DNA of 64,000 bases from Xenophilus azovorans DSM 13620. GTDB lineage: Bacteria > Pseudomonadota > Gammaproteobacteria > Burkholderiales > Burkholderiaceae_C. Shown here in pieces: positions 18,118 through 30,293 of the stretch; the stretch's first letter is position 1, and the number at the start of each line of letters is the position of its first letter. The stretch covers positions 52,546 through 116,545 of the forward strand of contig NZ_KN050768.1 in NCBI RefSeq assembly GCF_000745855.1. Direction: 5' to 3'. Both the position numbers and the translations under genes were made by a program. Under the pieces are notes generated by a model. That model worked only from the letters and a program-made list of their open reading frames with translations. It had not been told where the DNA came from and did no database searches.

Positions 18118-20556
18118 TCAGCCGCCCGCGTTCGCGCGCTGGACGGCGCCGATGGCGGTGAGGATGGCCTCGCTGGTCGCGGGCGCGCGCAGCGGCGGGT
18201 CGACCCGGTGGCCGCCCACGGCCGAGACGGCGTCGCGGATGGCGAAGAAGACCGAGAAGGGCAGCAGCAGCGGCGGCTCGCCCACCGCCTTGCTGCGGTG
18301 GATCGAGTCCTCGAAGTTGCGCCCCTCGAACAGCTGCACGTTGAACACCGGCGGGCAGTCGTTGGCCGTGGGGATCTTGTAGGTGCTGGGCGCGTGCGTC
18401 GTCAGCTTGCCGCTGCCCGGGTGCCACACCAGCTCCTCGGTGGTGAGCCAGCCCATGCCCTGGATGAAGGCGCCTTCCACCTGGCCGATGTCCACCGCCG
18501 GGTTGAGCGACTTGCCGGCGTCGTGCAGGATGTCGGCGCGCAGCAGCTTCCATTCGCCGGTGAGCGTGTCGACGATCACCTCGCTCACGGCCGCGCCGTA
18601 GGCGAAGTAGTAGAAGGGCCGGCCCTGCATGGTGTCCTTGTCCCACGACAGGCCGGGCGTGGCGTAGAAGCCGTCGGACCACAGCTGCACGCGGTCGAGA
18701 TACGCCTCGCCCACCAGCGTGGCGAAATCGAGCGTCCTGCCGTTGACGTGCACCTTGTCGTTGGCGAAGCGCACGTCCTGCGCCTGGCCGCCGTGGCGCG
18801 CCGCGGCGCAGGCCGCCAGTCGCTCGCGGATCTGGCGCGCCGCGTCCTGCGCCGCCTTGCCGTTCAGGTCGGCGCCGGTGGAGGCGGCGGTGGCCGAGGT
18901 GTTGGCGACCTTGGTGGTGTCGGTGGCGGTGACGCGCACGCGCTCGAAGCTCACGCCCAATTCGTGCGCCACCACCTGCGCCACCTTGGTGTTCAGGCCC
19001 TGGCCCATCTCGGTGCCGCCGTGGTTCACCAGGATGGAGCCGTCGGTGTACACGTGCACCAGCGCGCCGGCCTGGTTGAAGTGCTTGACGTTGAAGCTGA
19101 TGCCGAACTTCAGCGGCGTGAGCGCCAGGCCGCGCTTGAGCACCGGGCTCGTCGCGTTGAAGGCCGCGGCCGCCTCGCGCCGCTGCCGGTAGGCGCTGCC
19201 GGCCTCCAGCTGCGCCACCAGGTCGTGGATCACGTTGTCGACGATGGTCTGGCCGTAGGGCGTGACGTTGTGCTCGTCGGTGCCGTAGAAGTTGGCGCGG
19301 CGCACGTCCAGCGGGTCGCGGCCCAGGGTGCGGGCCACCGAGTCCATGATGTACTCGATGGCGATGGCGCCCTGCGGGCCGCCGAAGCCGCGGAAGGCGG
19401 TGTTGCTCTGGGTGTTGGTGCGGCCCGAATAGCCGTGCATCGAGACCTCGGGCAGCCAGTAGGCGTTGTCGAAGTGGCACAGCGCCCGCGTCATCACCGG
19501 CGCGGAGAGGTCCGCCGAGTGGCCGGCGCGCGAGACCATGGCGATCTCTGCGCCGAGGATGCGGCCCTCGTCGTCGTGGCCCACCTCGTACTCGTACCAG
19601 AAGCAGTGGCGCCGGCCGGTGATCATGAAGTCGTCGTCGCGGTCCGGCCGCAGCTTGACCGGCCGGCCCAGCCTGCAGGCCGCGATGGCGGCGACGCAGG
19701 CGAACAGCGCCGACTGCGACTCCTTGCCGCCGAAGCCGCCGCCCATGCGGCGGCACTCGACGTGCACCTCGTTCGAATGGCGGTGCAGCGCGTGGGCGAT
19801 CAGGTGCTGCATCTCGCTCGGGTGCTGCGTCGAGCAGTGCACGTGCACCGCACCATCCTCCTTGGGGATGGCGTAGCTGATCTGGCCCTCCAGGTAGAAC
19901 TGCTCCTGCCCGCCGACGTCGAGCTGCCCCTTCAGCCGGTGCGGCGCCGCGTCGATGGCGGCACGCGCGCCCACGCCGCCCACGCTGCGCGCCAGGTGCA
20001 TCGGCGGCACCACGTAGCGCTGCTGCGCATGCGCCTGCTGCGGCGTCAGCACCAGCGGCCCGGTGGCCGCGTCGATCGCCGCGGCTTCCTTGGCGCGGGC
20101 GGCGGCGCGGCGCGCCTCGTTGCGCGTGCGGGCGATGACGGCGAACAGCGGCTGGCCCATGTAGCGGATCTCGCCGTCGCACAGGATCGGGTCGTCGTGC
20201 ACGATCGAGCCGCAGTCGTTGGCGCCCGGCACGTCGGCGGCGGTGAGCACCTCCACCACGCCGGGCATGGCACGGATGGCGTCGAGGTCCAGCGCCGTGA
20301 GCCGCCCCGCCGCCACCGGCGACAGGCCGAGCGCGCAGTGCAGCGTGCCGGCCAGCTCCGGCAGGTCGTCGGTGTAGGTCGCCTCGCCGGCCACGTGCAG
20401 GTGGGCGGACTCGTGCGGGCGGCTGATGCCCACGCGCGCGCCCTGCGTCAGCGCGCGCGTCTCGGCGTCGGCGTCGATGCGCGCGGCGGTGTTGGTCAGG
20501 TAGTCTGCGAAAGCCTCCATGGGCTGCAGCACGGCGGGATCGATCGGCTTGTTCAT
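18118..20556 (-). CDS. xdhB: Xanthine dehydrogenase, molybdopterin-binding subunit
   Basis: 812 residues, the expected length for a bacterial XdhB. It holds the molybdenum cofactor and oxidises hypoxanthine to xanthine and xanthine to urate. Visible motifs are GEATYTDDLPELAGTLHCALGLS at the N-terminus, GGQEQFYLEGQ, the RMGGGFGGKESQS cofactor loop, FRGFGGPQGAIAIEYIMD with the substrate-binding Arg, and SKAVGEPPLLLPFSVFFAIRDAV containing the catalytic Glu near the C-terminus. It lies 21 bases downstream of xdhA. The accessory gene xdhC is not adjacent but lies at 52380-53204. Confidence 0.96.
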   Translation of the reverse strand: MNKPIDPAVLQPMEAFADYLTNTAARIDADAETRALTQGARVGISRPHESAHLHVAGEATYTDDLPELAGTLHCALGLSPVAAGRLTALDLDAIRAMPGVVEVLTAADVPGANDCGSIVHDDPILCDGEIRYMGQPLFAVIARTRNEARRAAARAKEAAAIDAATGPLVLTPQQAHAQQRYVVPPMHLARSVGGVGARAAIDAAPHRLKGQLDVGGQEQFYLEGQISYAIPKEDGAVHVHCSTQHPSEMQHLIAHALHRHSNEVHVECRRMGGGFGGKESQSALFACVAAIAACRLGRPVKLRPDRDDDFMITGRRHCFWYEYEVGHDDEGRILGAEIAMVSRAGHSADLSAPVMTRALCHFDNAYWLPEVSMHGYSGRTNTQSNTAFRGFGGPQGAIAIEYIMDSVARTLGRDPLDVRRANFYGTDEHNVTPYGQTIVDNVIHDLVAQLEAGSAYRQRREAAAAFNATSPVLKRGLALTPLKFGISFNVKHFNQAGALVHVYTDGSILVNHGGTEMGQGLNTKVAQVVAHELGVSFERVRVTATDTTKVANTSATAASTGADLNGKAAQDAARQIRERLAACAAARHGGQAQDVRFANDKVHVNGRTLDFATLVGEAYLDRVQLWSDGFYATPGLSWDKDTMQGRPFYYFAYGAAVSEVIVDTLTGEWKLLRADILHDAGKSLNPAVDIGQVEGAFIQGMGWLTTEELVWHPGSGKLTTHAPSTYKIPTANDCPPVFNVQLFEGRNFEDSIHRSKAVGEPPLLLPFSVFFAIRDAVSAVGGHRVDPPLRAPATSEAILTAIGAVQRANAGG

Positions 20557-20577
20557 CGTGGGCTCCTCGATGCGCTT

Positions 20578-22158
<1,581 letters not shown>

Positions 22159-22342
22159 GGGCTGTCGTGGGTTCGCCGGCGGACCTTCGCCGGCGCATGG
22201 CGGAATGTTCGCGGCTGCCGGCGCGGGGGGCATACGGAGCATTTCATAGGACTTATGCGTACGCGGGTATGAAGCATGCGGGATAACCCTCGAATGGTCG
22301 AGCAAGTCCCGGGCCACGCCCCGTTCGCCAGTCCTCTCGCAA

Positions 22343-22359
22343 TTTAGTTGACATCTAAA
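22343..22359. promoter_or_regulatory. Putative MarR operator over the aminobenzoyl-CoA promoter
   Basis: TTTAG (22343-22347) and CTAAA (22355-22359) form an inverted repeat with a 7-base centre that contains the -35 hexamer TTGACA. A repressor bound here would block RNA polymerase. The MarR-family gene at 25570 in the downstream operon is the natural candidate. Confidence 0.55.
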
Positions 22360-22376
22360 CAATCTATCCCTAAAGT
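22348..22376 (+). promoter_or_regulatory. Sigma-70 promoter of the 2-aminobenzoyl-CoA operon
   Basis: Consensus -35 TTGACA (22348-22353), a 17-base spacer and -10 TAAAGT (22371-22376, 4 of 6 matches to TATAAT). It ends 36 bases before the ATG at 22413. It lies in the only AT-rich patch of the divergent region between xdhA and this operon. Confidence 0.7.
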
Positions 22377-22412
22377 TCACCCATGGCCGCTGTCGGCCGG
22401 GAGACAAGACCC

Positions 22413-24752
22413 ATGAAGATCGTGTGCATTGGCGGAGGCCCCGCGGGCCTGTACTTCGCGCTGTTGATGAAGCAGATGAACCCGGCGCACGACGTGACCG
22501 TGGTGGAGCGCAACAAGCCCTACGACACCTTCGGCTGGGGCGTGGTGTTCTCCGACGCCACCATGGACAACATGCGCGCCTGGGACCGCGCCACCGCCGA
22601 CGAGATCGAGCAGGCCTTCAACCACTGGGACGACATCGAGCTGCTGTTCAAGGGCCGGCGCATCCGCTCGGGCGGCCACGGCTTCGTCGGCATCGGCCGC
22701 AAGAAGCTGCTGAACATCCTGCAGGCGCGCTGCGAGGCCCTGGACGTGAAGCTGGTGTTCGAGACCGAGGTGGACTCCGACACCGACTACCCCGACGCCG
22801 ACCTGATCATCGCCAGCGACGGCGTCAACTCGCGCATCCGCGGCAAGTACGCCGACGTGTTCAGGCCCGACATCGTCACCCGCCCCAACCGTTTCATCTG
22901 GCTGGGCACCGAGAAGCTCTACGACGCCTTCACCTTCGACTTCCAGCGCACCGAGCACGGCTGGTTCCAGGCGCACATCTACAAGTTCGACGACAAGACC
23001 TCGACCTTCATCGTCGAGACCACCGAAGAGACCTGGAAGGCCCACGGGCTGGACAAGGCCGGCCAGGAGGATTCCATCGCCTTCTGCGAGAAGGTCTTCG
23101 CCGACGACCTGAAGGGCGCGAAGCTGATGACCAACGCGCGCCACCTGCGCGGCTCGGCCTGGATCAACTTCCAGCGCGTGGTGTGCGAACAGTGGTCGCT
23201 GAAGAACGCGCACGGCAGCCATGTGGTGCTGATGGGCGACGCGGTGCACACCGCCCACTTCGCCATCGGCTCGGGCACCAAGCTGGCGATCGAGGACGCG
23301 ATCGAGCTGGCGCGCCAGTTCAAGAAGATGGGCGACACGCGCGAGCACATCCCCGAGGTGCTGGCCGCCTACCAGGAGGCGCGCCGCGTCGAGACGCTGC
23401 GCATCCAGAACGCGGCGTGGAACGCGATGGAATGGTTCGAGGTGTGCGGCAAGCGCTACTGCGACCAGCTCGAGCCCGAGCAGTTCATGTACTCGATGCT
23501 CACCCGCAGCCAGCGCATCAGCCACGAGAACCTGCGCCTGCGCGACCGCGGCTGGCTGGAGGGCTACGAGCGCTGGTTCGCCGAACGCGATGGCGTGCAG
23601 GTGGCCGACGGCCTGGCCCCGCCGCCGCCCATGTTCACCCCCTGGACGGTGCGCGGCGTCACGCTCAAGAACCGCATCGTCGTCTCGCCGATGGCGCAGT
23701 ACTCCGCCGTGGACGGCGTGGCCGGCGACTACCACCTGGTGCACCTGGGCGCCCGCGCCATGGGCGGCGCCGGCCTGGTGTTCGCCGAGATGACCTGCGT
23801 GAGCCCCGAGGGCCGCATCACCCCCGGCTGCCCCGGCCTGTACCGGCCCGATCACACCGTGGCCTTCAAGCGCATCGCCGACTGGATCCACGCCAACACC
23901 GACGCCAGGTTCGGCATCCAGATCGGCCACGCCGGCGCCAAGGCCTCCACCCGCCTGGCCTGGGACGGCATCGACCAGCCGCTGGAATCGGGCAACTGGC
24001 CGATCGTCTCCGCCTCGCCGCAGCAGTACCTGGAGGGCGTGAGCCAGGTCTCGCGCGAGATGACGCGCGCCGACATGGACGAGGTCAAGGCGCAGTTCGT
24101 CGCCTCCACCCGCGCCGCGGCCGAGGCCGGCGCCGACTGGCTGGAACTGCACTGCGCGCACGGCTACCTGCTGTCCAGCTTCATCTCGCCGCTGACCAAC
24201 CAGCGCACCGACGACTACGGCGGCTCGCTCGCCAACCGCCTGCGCTACCCGCTGGAGGTGTTCGAGGCGGTGCGCGCCGCCTGGCCCAAGGACAAGCCGA
24301 TGTCGGTGCGTATCTCCGCCCACGACTGGGTCGAAGGCGGCATCACGCCGGAGGACGCGGTCGAGATCGCGAAGGCCTTCAAGGCCGCCGGCGCCGACAT
24401 GATCGACTGCTCCTCGGGCCAGGTGAGCAAGAAGGAGAAGCCGGTGTACGGGCGCATGTTCCAGACGCCCTTCGCCGACCGCATCCGCCAGGAGGCCGGC
24501 ATCCCGACCATCGCCGTGGGCGCCATCAGCGAGGCCGACCACGCCAACAGCATCCTGGCCGCCGGCCGCGCCGACCTGTGCGCCGTGGCGCGCCCGCACC
24601 TGGCCAACCCGGCCTGGACGCTGACCGAGGCCGCCAAGATCGGCTACACGCCCGTGGCCTGGCCGAAGCAGTACCGCTCCGGCAAGCCGCAGATGGAAGC
24701 CAACTTCGCGCGCGAGAAGGCGCTCGCTGCCGGCACGCCCGCCAAGGCCTGA
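22413..24752 (+). CDS. 2-aminobenzoyl-CoA monooxygenase/reductase (bifunctional)
   Basis: 779 residues with two fused flavin domains. Residues 1 to about 390 are a class A FAD monooxygenase ([40 protein letters not shown]). From about 406 an Old Yellow Enzyme-type FMN reductase follows ([50 protein letters not shown]). This fusion is the hallmark of the Azoarcus evansii enzyme that hydroxylates and then reduces 2-aminobenzoyl-CoA to a non-aromatic cyclohexene derivative; automatic annotation often calls it salicylyl-CoA 5-hydroxylase. The ATG at 22413 has GGGAG nine bases upstream. It heads the operon and follows a consensus promoter with an overlapping inverted repeat. The downstream CoA ligase and beta-oxidation enzymes support the assignment. 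Confidence 0.92.
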   Translation: MKIVCIGGGPAGLYFALLMKQMNPAHDVTVVERNKPYDTFGWGVVFSDATMDNMRAWDRATADEIEQAFNHWDDIELLFKGRRIRSGGHGFVGIGRKKLLNILQARCEALDVKLVFETEVDSDTDYPDADLIIASDGVNSRIRGKYADVFRPDIVTRPNRFIWLGTEKLYDAFTFDFQRTEHGWFQAHIYKFDDKTSTFIVETTEETWKAHGLDKAGQEDSIAFCEKVFADDLKGAKLMTNARHLRGSAWINFQRVVCEQWSLKNAHGSHVVLMGDAVHTAHFAIGSGTKLAIEDAIELARQFKKMGDTREHIPEVLAAYQEARRVETLRIQNAAWNAMEWFEVCGKRYCDQLEPEQFMYSMLTRSQRISHENLRLRDRGWLEGYERWFAERDGVQVADGLAPPPPMFTPWTVRGVTLKNRIVVSPMAQYSAVDGVAGDYHLVHLGARAMGGAGLVFAEMTCVSPEGRITPGCPGLYRPDHTVAFKRIADWIHANTDARFGIQIGHAGAKASTRLAWDGIDQPLESGNWPIVSASPQQYLEGVSQVSREMTRADMDEVKAQFVASTRAAAEAGADWLELHCAHGYLLSSFISPLTNQRTDDYGGSLANRLRYPLEVFEAVRAAWPKDKPMSVRISAHDWVEGGITPEDAVEIAKAFKAAGADMIDCSSGQVSKKEKPVYGRMFQTPFADRIRQEAGIPTIAVGAISEADHANSILAAGRADLCAVARPHLANPAWTLTEAAKIGYTPVAWPKQYRSGKPQMEANFAREKALAAGTPAKA

Positions 24753-24755
24753 CTC

Positions 24756-25553
24756 ATGGCCGCCGCATCGATTGCTCAGGGAGAAAAGGCAGCGCCCGCC
24801 GGTCACCACGCGCTGGTGACCGGCGGTGGACGCGGCATCGGGGCCGCCATCGCGCGCCGGCTGGCGGCCGACGGCCTGCGCGTGACCGTGCTGGGCCGCC
24901 GGCTGGACGTGGTGCAGGCGCTGGCCGACGAGGCGCCCGACCGCCTGCATGCCGTGGCGGCCGACGTCGCCGATGCCGGACAGGTGGCCGCGGCCCTGGC
25001 CCGGGCGCGCGAGCGCTTCGGCCCGGTGGCCGTGCTGGTCAACAACGCCGGCCAGGCCGAGAGCGCGCCCTTCACGAAGATGGACGCGCAGCTCTGGCAG
25101 CGCATGCTCGACGTGAACCTCACCGGCACCATGGTGTGCATGCAGGCGGCGCTGCCCGACATGCTGGCGGCCGGCTGGGGCCGCATCGTCAACGTCGCCA
25201 GCACGGCCGGGCAGGTGGGCTACGCCTACGTCTCGGCCTACTGCGCGGCCAAGCATGGCGTGATCGGCCTGACGCGCTCGGTGGCGCTGGAACTGGCCGC
25301 CAAGGGCATCACCGTCAACGCCGTGTGCCCCGGCTACACCGAGACCGACATCGTGCGCGAGAGCATCGAGCGCGTCGTCGTCAAGACGGGGCGCAGCGCC
25401 GAGGAGGCGCGCGCCGAGTTCGTCAAGTCCAATCCGCAGGGCCGCCTGGTGCAGCCGCAGCAGGTGGCCGACGCCGTCGCCTGGCTGTGCTCCGAGGGCG
25501 CCGGCGCCGTGACCGGCCAGTCGGTGTCGGTCAGCGGCGGCGAAGTCATGTGA
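24756..25553 (+). CDS. Short-chain dehydrogenase/reductase, probable 3-hydroxyacyl-CoA dehydrogenase step
   Basis: 265 residues of classical SDR architecture: TGGGRGIG nucleotide-binding motif (about residue 22), NNAGQAES, and the catalytic Ser-Tyr-Lys set in VASTAGQVGYAYVSAYCAAKHG. It would oxidise or reduce a hydroxy/keto group using NAD(P). Lying 3 bases after the monooxygenase/reductase gene and before MarR, it probably acts on a hydroxylated alicyclic or ring-opened CoA ester of the aminobenzoate pathway; the exact step is inferred. Confidence 0.88.
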   Translation: MAAASIAQGEKAAPAGHHALVTGGGRGIGAAIARRLAADGLRVTVLGRRLDVVQALADEAPDRLHAVAADVADAGQVAAALARARERFGPVAVLVNNAGQAESAPFTKMDAQLWQRMLDVNLTGTMVCMQAALPDMLAAGWGRIVNVASTAGQVGYAYVSAYCAAKHGVIGLTRSVALELAAKGITVNAVCPGYTETDIVRESIERVVVKTGRSAEEARAEFVKSNPQGRLVQPQQVADAVAWLCSEGAGAVTGQSVSVSGGEVM

Positions 25554-25569
25554 AGAGGAGAAACCGGAC

Positions 25570-26148
25570 ATGGCCACACAGAACCACAAGCACTTCCGCC
25601 TGGTGCAGTCGCTGGGCGACGAGCACATCGGCCTGGAGGCGCGCGCCCAGGCCGACGACCACCTGGACACCAAGATCTGGCTGCGCCTCCTGGCCTGCAG
25701 CACGCAGATCGAGCAGCAGATCCGCCAGCTGCTGCGCGCCCGCTTCGGCACCACCCTGCCCCGCTTCGACTACCTGGCGCAGCTCGACCGGCATCCCGAC
25801 GGCCTGCGCATGAACGTGCTGTCACGCTACCTGATGGTCACCGGCGGCAACGTCACCGGCCTGACCGACCAGCTCGTCAAGGAGGGCCTGGTGCAGCGCG
25901 TGGACGACCCGGAGGACCGCCGCTCCTGGCGCGTCAGCCTGACGGACAAGGGCCGCGCGGAGTTCGCCCTGATGGCGGCCGAGCACGAGAAGTGGCTGAC
26001 CGAGATGTTCACCGGCCTGGCGCCCGGCAGCAAGGAGGCGCTGTACGAGCACCTGGGCCGCCTGCGCGTGCACCTGGTGCAGCGCCAGGTCGAGATCGAG
26101 GCCGCCGCCCAAGAAACCCACATGACGCAACGGAGACAAGGCAAATGA
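25570..26148 (+). CDS. MarR-family regulator of the aminobenzoyl-CoA operon
   Basis: 192 residues. The winged helix spans roughly residues 60-130, with [45 protein letters not shown] and the wing [22 protein letters not shown]. Relatives in aromatic-acid operons are repressors released by aryl-CoA esters (BadR, CouR type). GAGGAGAAACC supplies the ribosome site. Its stop overlaps the next ATG (ATGA at 26145-26148), so it is translated with the enzymes. The inverted repeat at 22343-22359 over the operon promoter is a likely target. Confidence 0.88.
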   Translation: MATQNHKHFRLVQSLGDEHIGLEARAQADDHLDTKIWLRLLACSTQIEQQIRQLLRARFGTTLPRFDYLAQLDRHPDGLRMNVLSRYLMVTGGNVTGLTDQLVKEGLVQRVDDPEDRRSWRVSLTDKGRAEFALMAAEHEKWLTEMFTGLAPGSKEALYEHLGRLRVHLVQRQVEIEAAAQETHMTQRRQGK

Positions 26149-26999
26149 CCGACGACCGCATCGACCCCGCCCTGCTGGCCGGCAACCGCCGCCCGATGGC
26201 CGGCTACCGGGCCACGCACTTCCTGTGGGAAGTGAAGGACGGCGTCGCGACCATCACCCTGAACCGCCCCGAGCGCAAGAACCCGCTGACCTTCGACAGC
26301 TACGCCGAGCTGCGCGACCTGTTCCACCAGCTCAAGTGGGCCGAGGACGTGAAGGCCGTGGTGGTGGTGGGCGCCGGCGGCAACTTCTGCTCCGGCGGCG
26401 ACGTGCACGAGATCATCGGCCCGCTGGTGCGGCTCAAGGCGCCCGAGCTGCTGATGTTCACCCGCATGACCGGCGAGCTGGTCAAGACCATGCGCGCCTG
26501 CCCGCAGCCCATCGTGGCGGCGGTGGACGGCGTGTGCGCCGGCGCCGGCGCCATCGTGGCGATGGCGTCGGACCTGCGCCTGGGCACGGCGCGTAGCAAG
26601 ACGGCCTTCCTCTTCAACCGCGTCGGCCTGGCCGGCTGCGACATGGGCGCCTGCGCCATGCTGCCGCGCATCGTCGGCCAGGGGCGCGCCAGCGAGCTGC
26701 TCTACACCGGCCGCAGCCTGGGTGGCGAGGAAGGCGAGCGCTGGGGCTTCTTCAACCGCCTCGCCGCGCCGGAGGAACTGCTGGCCGAGGCGCAGGCCCT
26801 GGCCGCGCAGCTGGTGCAAGGCCCGAGTTTCGCCAATGGCATCACCAAGACCATGCTGCACCAGGAATGGGCGATGACCATCGAGCAGGCCATCGAGGCC
26901 GAGGCGCAGGCCCAGGCGATCTGCATGCTGACGCAGGACTTCACGCGGGCCTACGAGGCGTTCGTCGCCAAGCAGAAGCCCAGGTTCGAGGGCAACTGA
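26145..26999 (+). CDS. Crotonase-family enzyme of the aminobenzoyl-CoA pathway
   Basis: 284 residues with the crotonase core: [20 protein letters not shown], the oxyanion-hole block [34 protein letters not shown] and [21 protein letters not shown]. Aligning by eye to enoyl-CoA hydratase, both catalytic Glu positions (144 and 164 in rat numbering) are replaced, by Ile and Arg, while a GCDMGA Asp is present, so it may open a ring or act as an isomerase rather than hydrate a double bond. GGAG lies nine bases before the ATG, which overlaps the MarR stop. The acyl-CoA dehydrogenase gene follows after one base. Confidence 0.85.
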   Translation: MTDDRIDPALLAGNRRPMAGYRATHFLWEVKDGVATITLNRPERKNPLTFDSYAELRDLFHQLKWAEDVKAVVVVGAGGNFCSGGDVHEIIGPLVRLKAPELLMFTRMTGELVKTMRACPQPIVAAVDGVCAGAGAIVAMASDLRLGTARSKTAFLFNRVGLAGCDMGACAMLPRIVGQGRASELLYTGRSLGGEEGERWGFFNRLAAPEELLAEAQALAAQLVQGPSFANGITKTMLHQEWAMTIEQAIEAEAQAQAICMLTQDFTRAYEAFVAKQKPRFEGN

Positions 27000-27000
27000 G

Positions 27001-28167
<1,167 letters not shown>

Positions 28168-28201
28168 GCCGCCGCAGCCAGGGAACGAGGAGACGAAAGA
28201 G

Positions 28202-29833
28202 ATGACGACCACCAGCGCCCACATCGACACCTTCGCCCGCGACCACCTGCCGCCGCCGGAGCAGCAGCCGCAGTTCATCTTCGATCTGCCGGCGCTGCAG
28301 TTTCCCGAGCGCCTGAACTGCGCCACCGAACTGCTGGACCGCCACGTCGCGGAAGGCCGCGGCGACCGCGTCTGCATCCGCGCGCCGGGAGGCCTCACCT
28401 GGACCTATGCCGACCTGCGCGAGAAGGCCAACCGCATCGCCAACGTGCTGGTGCACGACATGGGCTTGGTGCCCGGCAACCGCGTGCTGCTGCGCGCACC
28501 CAACAACCCGATGCTGGCCGCCTGCTGGTTCGCGGTGATGAAGACCGGCGGCATCGCCGTGGCGACCATGCCGTTGCTGCGCGCCAAGGAGCTGAAGGCG
28601 ATCATCGAGATCGGCCAGGTCACGCACGCGCTGTGCGACGCCGCGCTGGCCGACGAGATGCACCATGCCGCGATGGAGTCGCCGCAGCTGCGGCAGCTGC
28701 GCCACTTCGACTACGAGGGGCCCGACAGCCTGGAGGCCGCGATGGAGCGCGCCTCGCCGTACTTCGACAACGTGGACACCGCCGCCGACGACACCTGCAT
28801 CCTCGGCTTCACCTCGGGCACCACCGGCGTGCCCAAGGCGACCATGCACTTCCACCGCGACGTGATGGCGATCTGCCACTGCTGGCCGCCGCACATGCTC
28901 AAGGCCACCGCCGACGACGTGTTCATCGGCAGCCCGCCGCTGGCCTTCACGTTCGGGCTGGGCGGGCTGCTGCTGTTCCCGATGCACGTGGGCGCCTCGA
29001 CGGTGCTGCTGGAAAAGGCCGGCCCGCCGCAGCTGCTGGACGGCATCAAGGAATTCCACGCCACGGTGCTGTTCACCGCGCCCACCTCCTACCGCACGCT
29101 GGCCGCACGCGGCGTGGAGCTGCGCCGCACGCCGCTGCGCAAGTGCGTGTCGGCCGGCGAGGCGCTGCCCGCCTCCACCCGCCAGCTCTGGAAGGAGGCC
29201 ACCGGCATCGAGCTGATCGACGGCATCGGCGCCACCGAGATGCTGCACATCTTCATCTCGCACGACGAAGGCAACGCCCGCCCCGGCGCCACCGGCAAGC
29301 CGGTGCCCGGCTACCGCGCGCGGGTGATCGACGACGAGGGCCGCGAGGTGCCGCCCGGCACGGTGGGCAAGCTGGCGGTGCAGGGGCCCACCGGCTGCCG
29401 CTACCTGGCCGACGAGCGGCAGAAGAGCTACGTGAAGAACGGCTGGAACGTGACCGGCGACGCCTACGTCATGGATACCGACGGCTACTTCTTCTACCAG
29501 GCGCGCACCGACGACATGATCATCTCGGCCGGCTACAACATCGCCGCGCCCGAGGTGGAAGAGGCGCTGATGCAGCACCCCGCCGTGGCCGAGTGCGCCG
29601 TGGTCGGCGTGCCCGACGCCGAGCGCGGCCAGATCGTCAAGGCCTTCGTCGTGCTGCGGCCGGGCCAGGCGAGCGACGCGGCGATGGTCAAGACGCTGCA
29701 GGACTTCGTGAAGGCCACCGTGGCGCCCTACAAGTACCCGCGTGCCGTCGAGTTCATCGACAAGCTGCCCCGCACCCAGACGGGCAAGCTGCAGCGCTTC
29801 CGCCTGACGCAGCCGGCGGAGGGCGCGGCGTGA
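28202..29833 (+). CDS. 2-aminobenzoate-CoA ligase (benzoate-CoA ligase family)
   Basis: 543 residues. AMP-binding P-loop GFTSGTTGVPKATMHFHRD at about residue 203, GIGATEMLHIF in the middle, and the C-terminal lid YKYPRAVEFIDKLPRTQTGKLQRF with the catalytic Lys of GKLQR. The overall layout is that of benzoate/aminobenzoate-CoA ligases, which activate the acid with ATP and CoA and so feed the monooxygenase/reductase encoded at the start of the operon. The specific substrate, anthranilate, is inferred from that neighbour. A thioesterase gene overlaps its stop. Confidence 0.9.
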   Translation: MTTTSAHIDTFARDHLPPPEQQPQFIFDLPALQFPERLNCATELLDRHVAEGRGDRVCIRAPGGLTWTYADLREKANRIANVLVHDMGLVPGNRVLLRAPNNPMLAACWFAVMKTGGIAVATMPLLRAKELKAIIEIGQVTHALCDAALADEMHHAAMESPQLRQLRHFDYEGPDSLEAAMERASPYFDNVDTAADDTCILGFTSGTTGVPKATMHFHRDVMAICHCWPPHMLKATADDVFIGSPPLAFTFGLGGLLLFPMHVGASTVLLEKAGPPQLLDGIKEFHATVLFTAPTSYRTLAARGVELRRTPLRKCVSAGEALPASTRQLWKEATGIELIDGIGATEMLHIFISHDEGNARPGATGKPVPGYRARVIDDEGREVPPGTVGKLAVQGPTGCRYLADERQKSYVKNGWNVTGDAYVMDTDGYFFYQARTDDMIISAGYNIAAPEVEEALMQHPAVAECAVVGVPDAERGQIVKAFVVLRPGQASDAAMVKTLQDFVKATVAPYKYPRAVEFIDKLPRTQTGKLQRFRLTQPAEGAA

Positions 29834-30255
29834 CGCAGGCCGCGCCCGCGCGCTTCGAGCGCGAGCGGCTGATCCGCTTCTCGCACTGCGACCCGGCGGG
29901 CATCGTGTTCTTCCCCCAGTACCTGGTGATGTTCAACCAGCTGGTGGAGGACTGGTTCAACGAGGCGCTGGGCGTGCCGTACGCGGGCATGGTGGCCGGG
30001 CGCCGCATCGGCCTGCCGATCGTGCGGCTGGAGTGCGACTTCCGCGCCATCAGCCGGCTGGGCGACCGCGTGACGCTGGGCCTGGCGGTCGAGCGCGCCG
30101 GCGGGCGCTCGCTCACGCTGGCGCTGGAATGCCGCGCCGGCGACGAGCTGCGCGTGGCCTCGCGCCAGGTGCTGGTCTTCACCAGCCTGGAGACGCACCG
30201 CGCCATCGACATCCCGCCGGACGTGCGCGCCGGCCTCGCGGCCTTCACGGGCTGA
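29830..30255 (+). CDS. YbgC/FadM-like acyl-CoA thioesterase (hotdog fold)
   Basis: 141 residues, 4-hydroxybenzoyl-CoA thioesterase family, with the active-site block FSHCDPAGIVFFPQYLVMFNQLVEDWF. It starts at a GTG whose last two bases are shared with the ligase stop (GTGA, 29830-29833), so it is translationally coupled. A thioesterase next to an aryl-CoA ligase is commonly a rescue enzyme that frees CoA from dead-end aryl-CoA esters. A related hotdog protein with the same DCDPAGIV motif is encoded at 37921. Confidence 0.88.
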   Translation: MTQAAPARFERERLIRFSHCDPAGIVFFPQYLVMFNQLVEDWFNEALGVPYAGMVAGRRIGLPIVRLECDFRAISRLGDRVTLGLAVERAGGRSLTLALECRAGDELRVASRQVLVFTSLETHRAIDIPPDVRAGLAAFTG

Positions 30256-30293
30256 GACACTTCATCATCCGATTACCGACCAGGAGACACCTC

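Noticed and set aside
22413..24752. Annotation as a simple salicylyl-CoA 5-hydroxylase
   Set aside because: The stand-alone hydroxylase lacks the Old Yellow Enzyme half; the fused layout and the adjacent ligase fit the 2-aminobenzoyl-CoA enzyme better.
22377..25754. Long minus-strand open frame opposite the monooxygenase/reductase and SDR genes
   Set aside because: Same reason: shadow of clearly conserved genes on the other strand, without recognisable domains.
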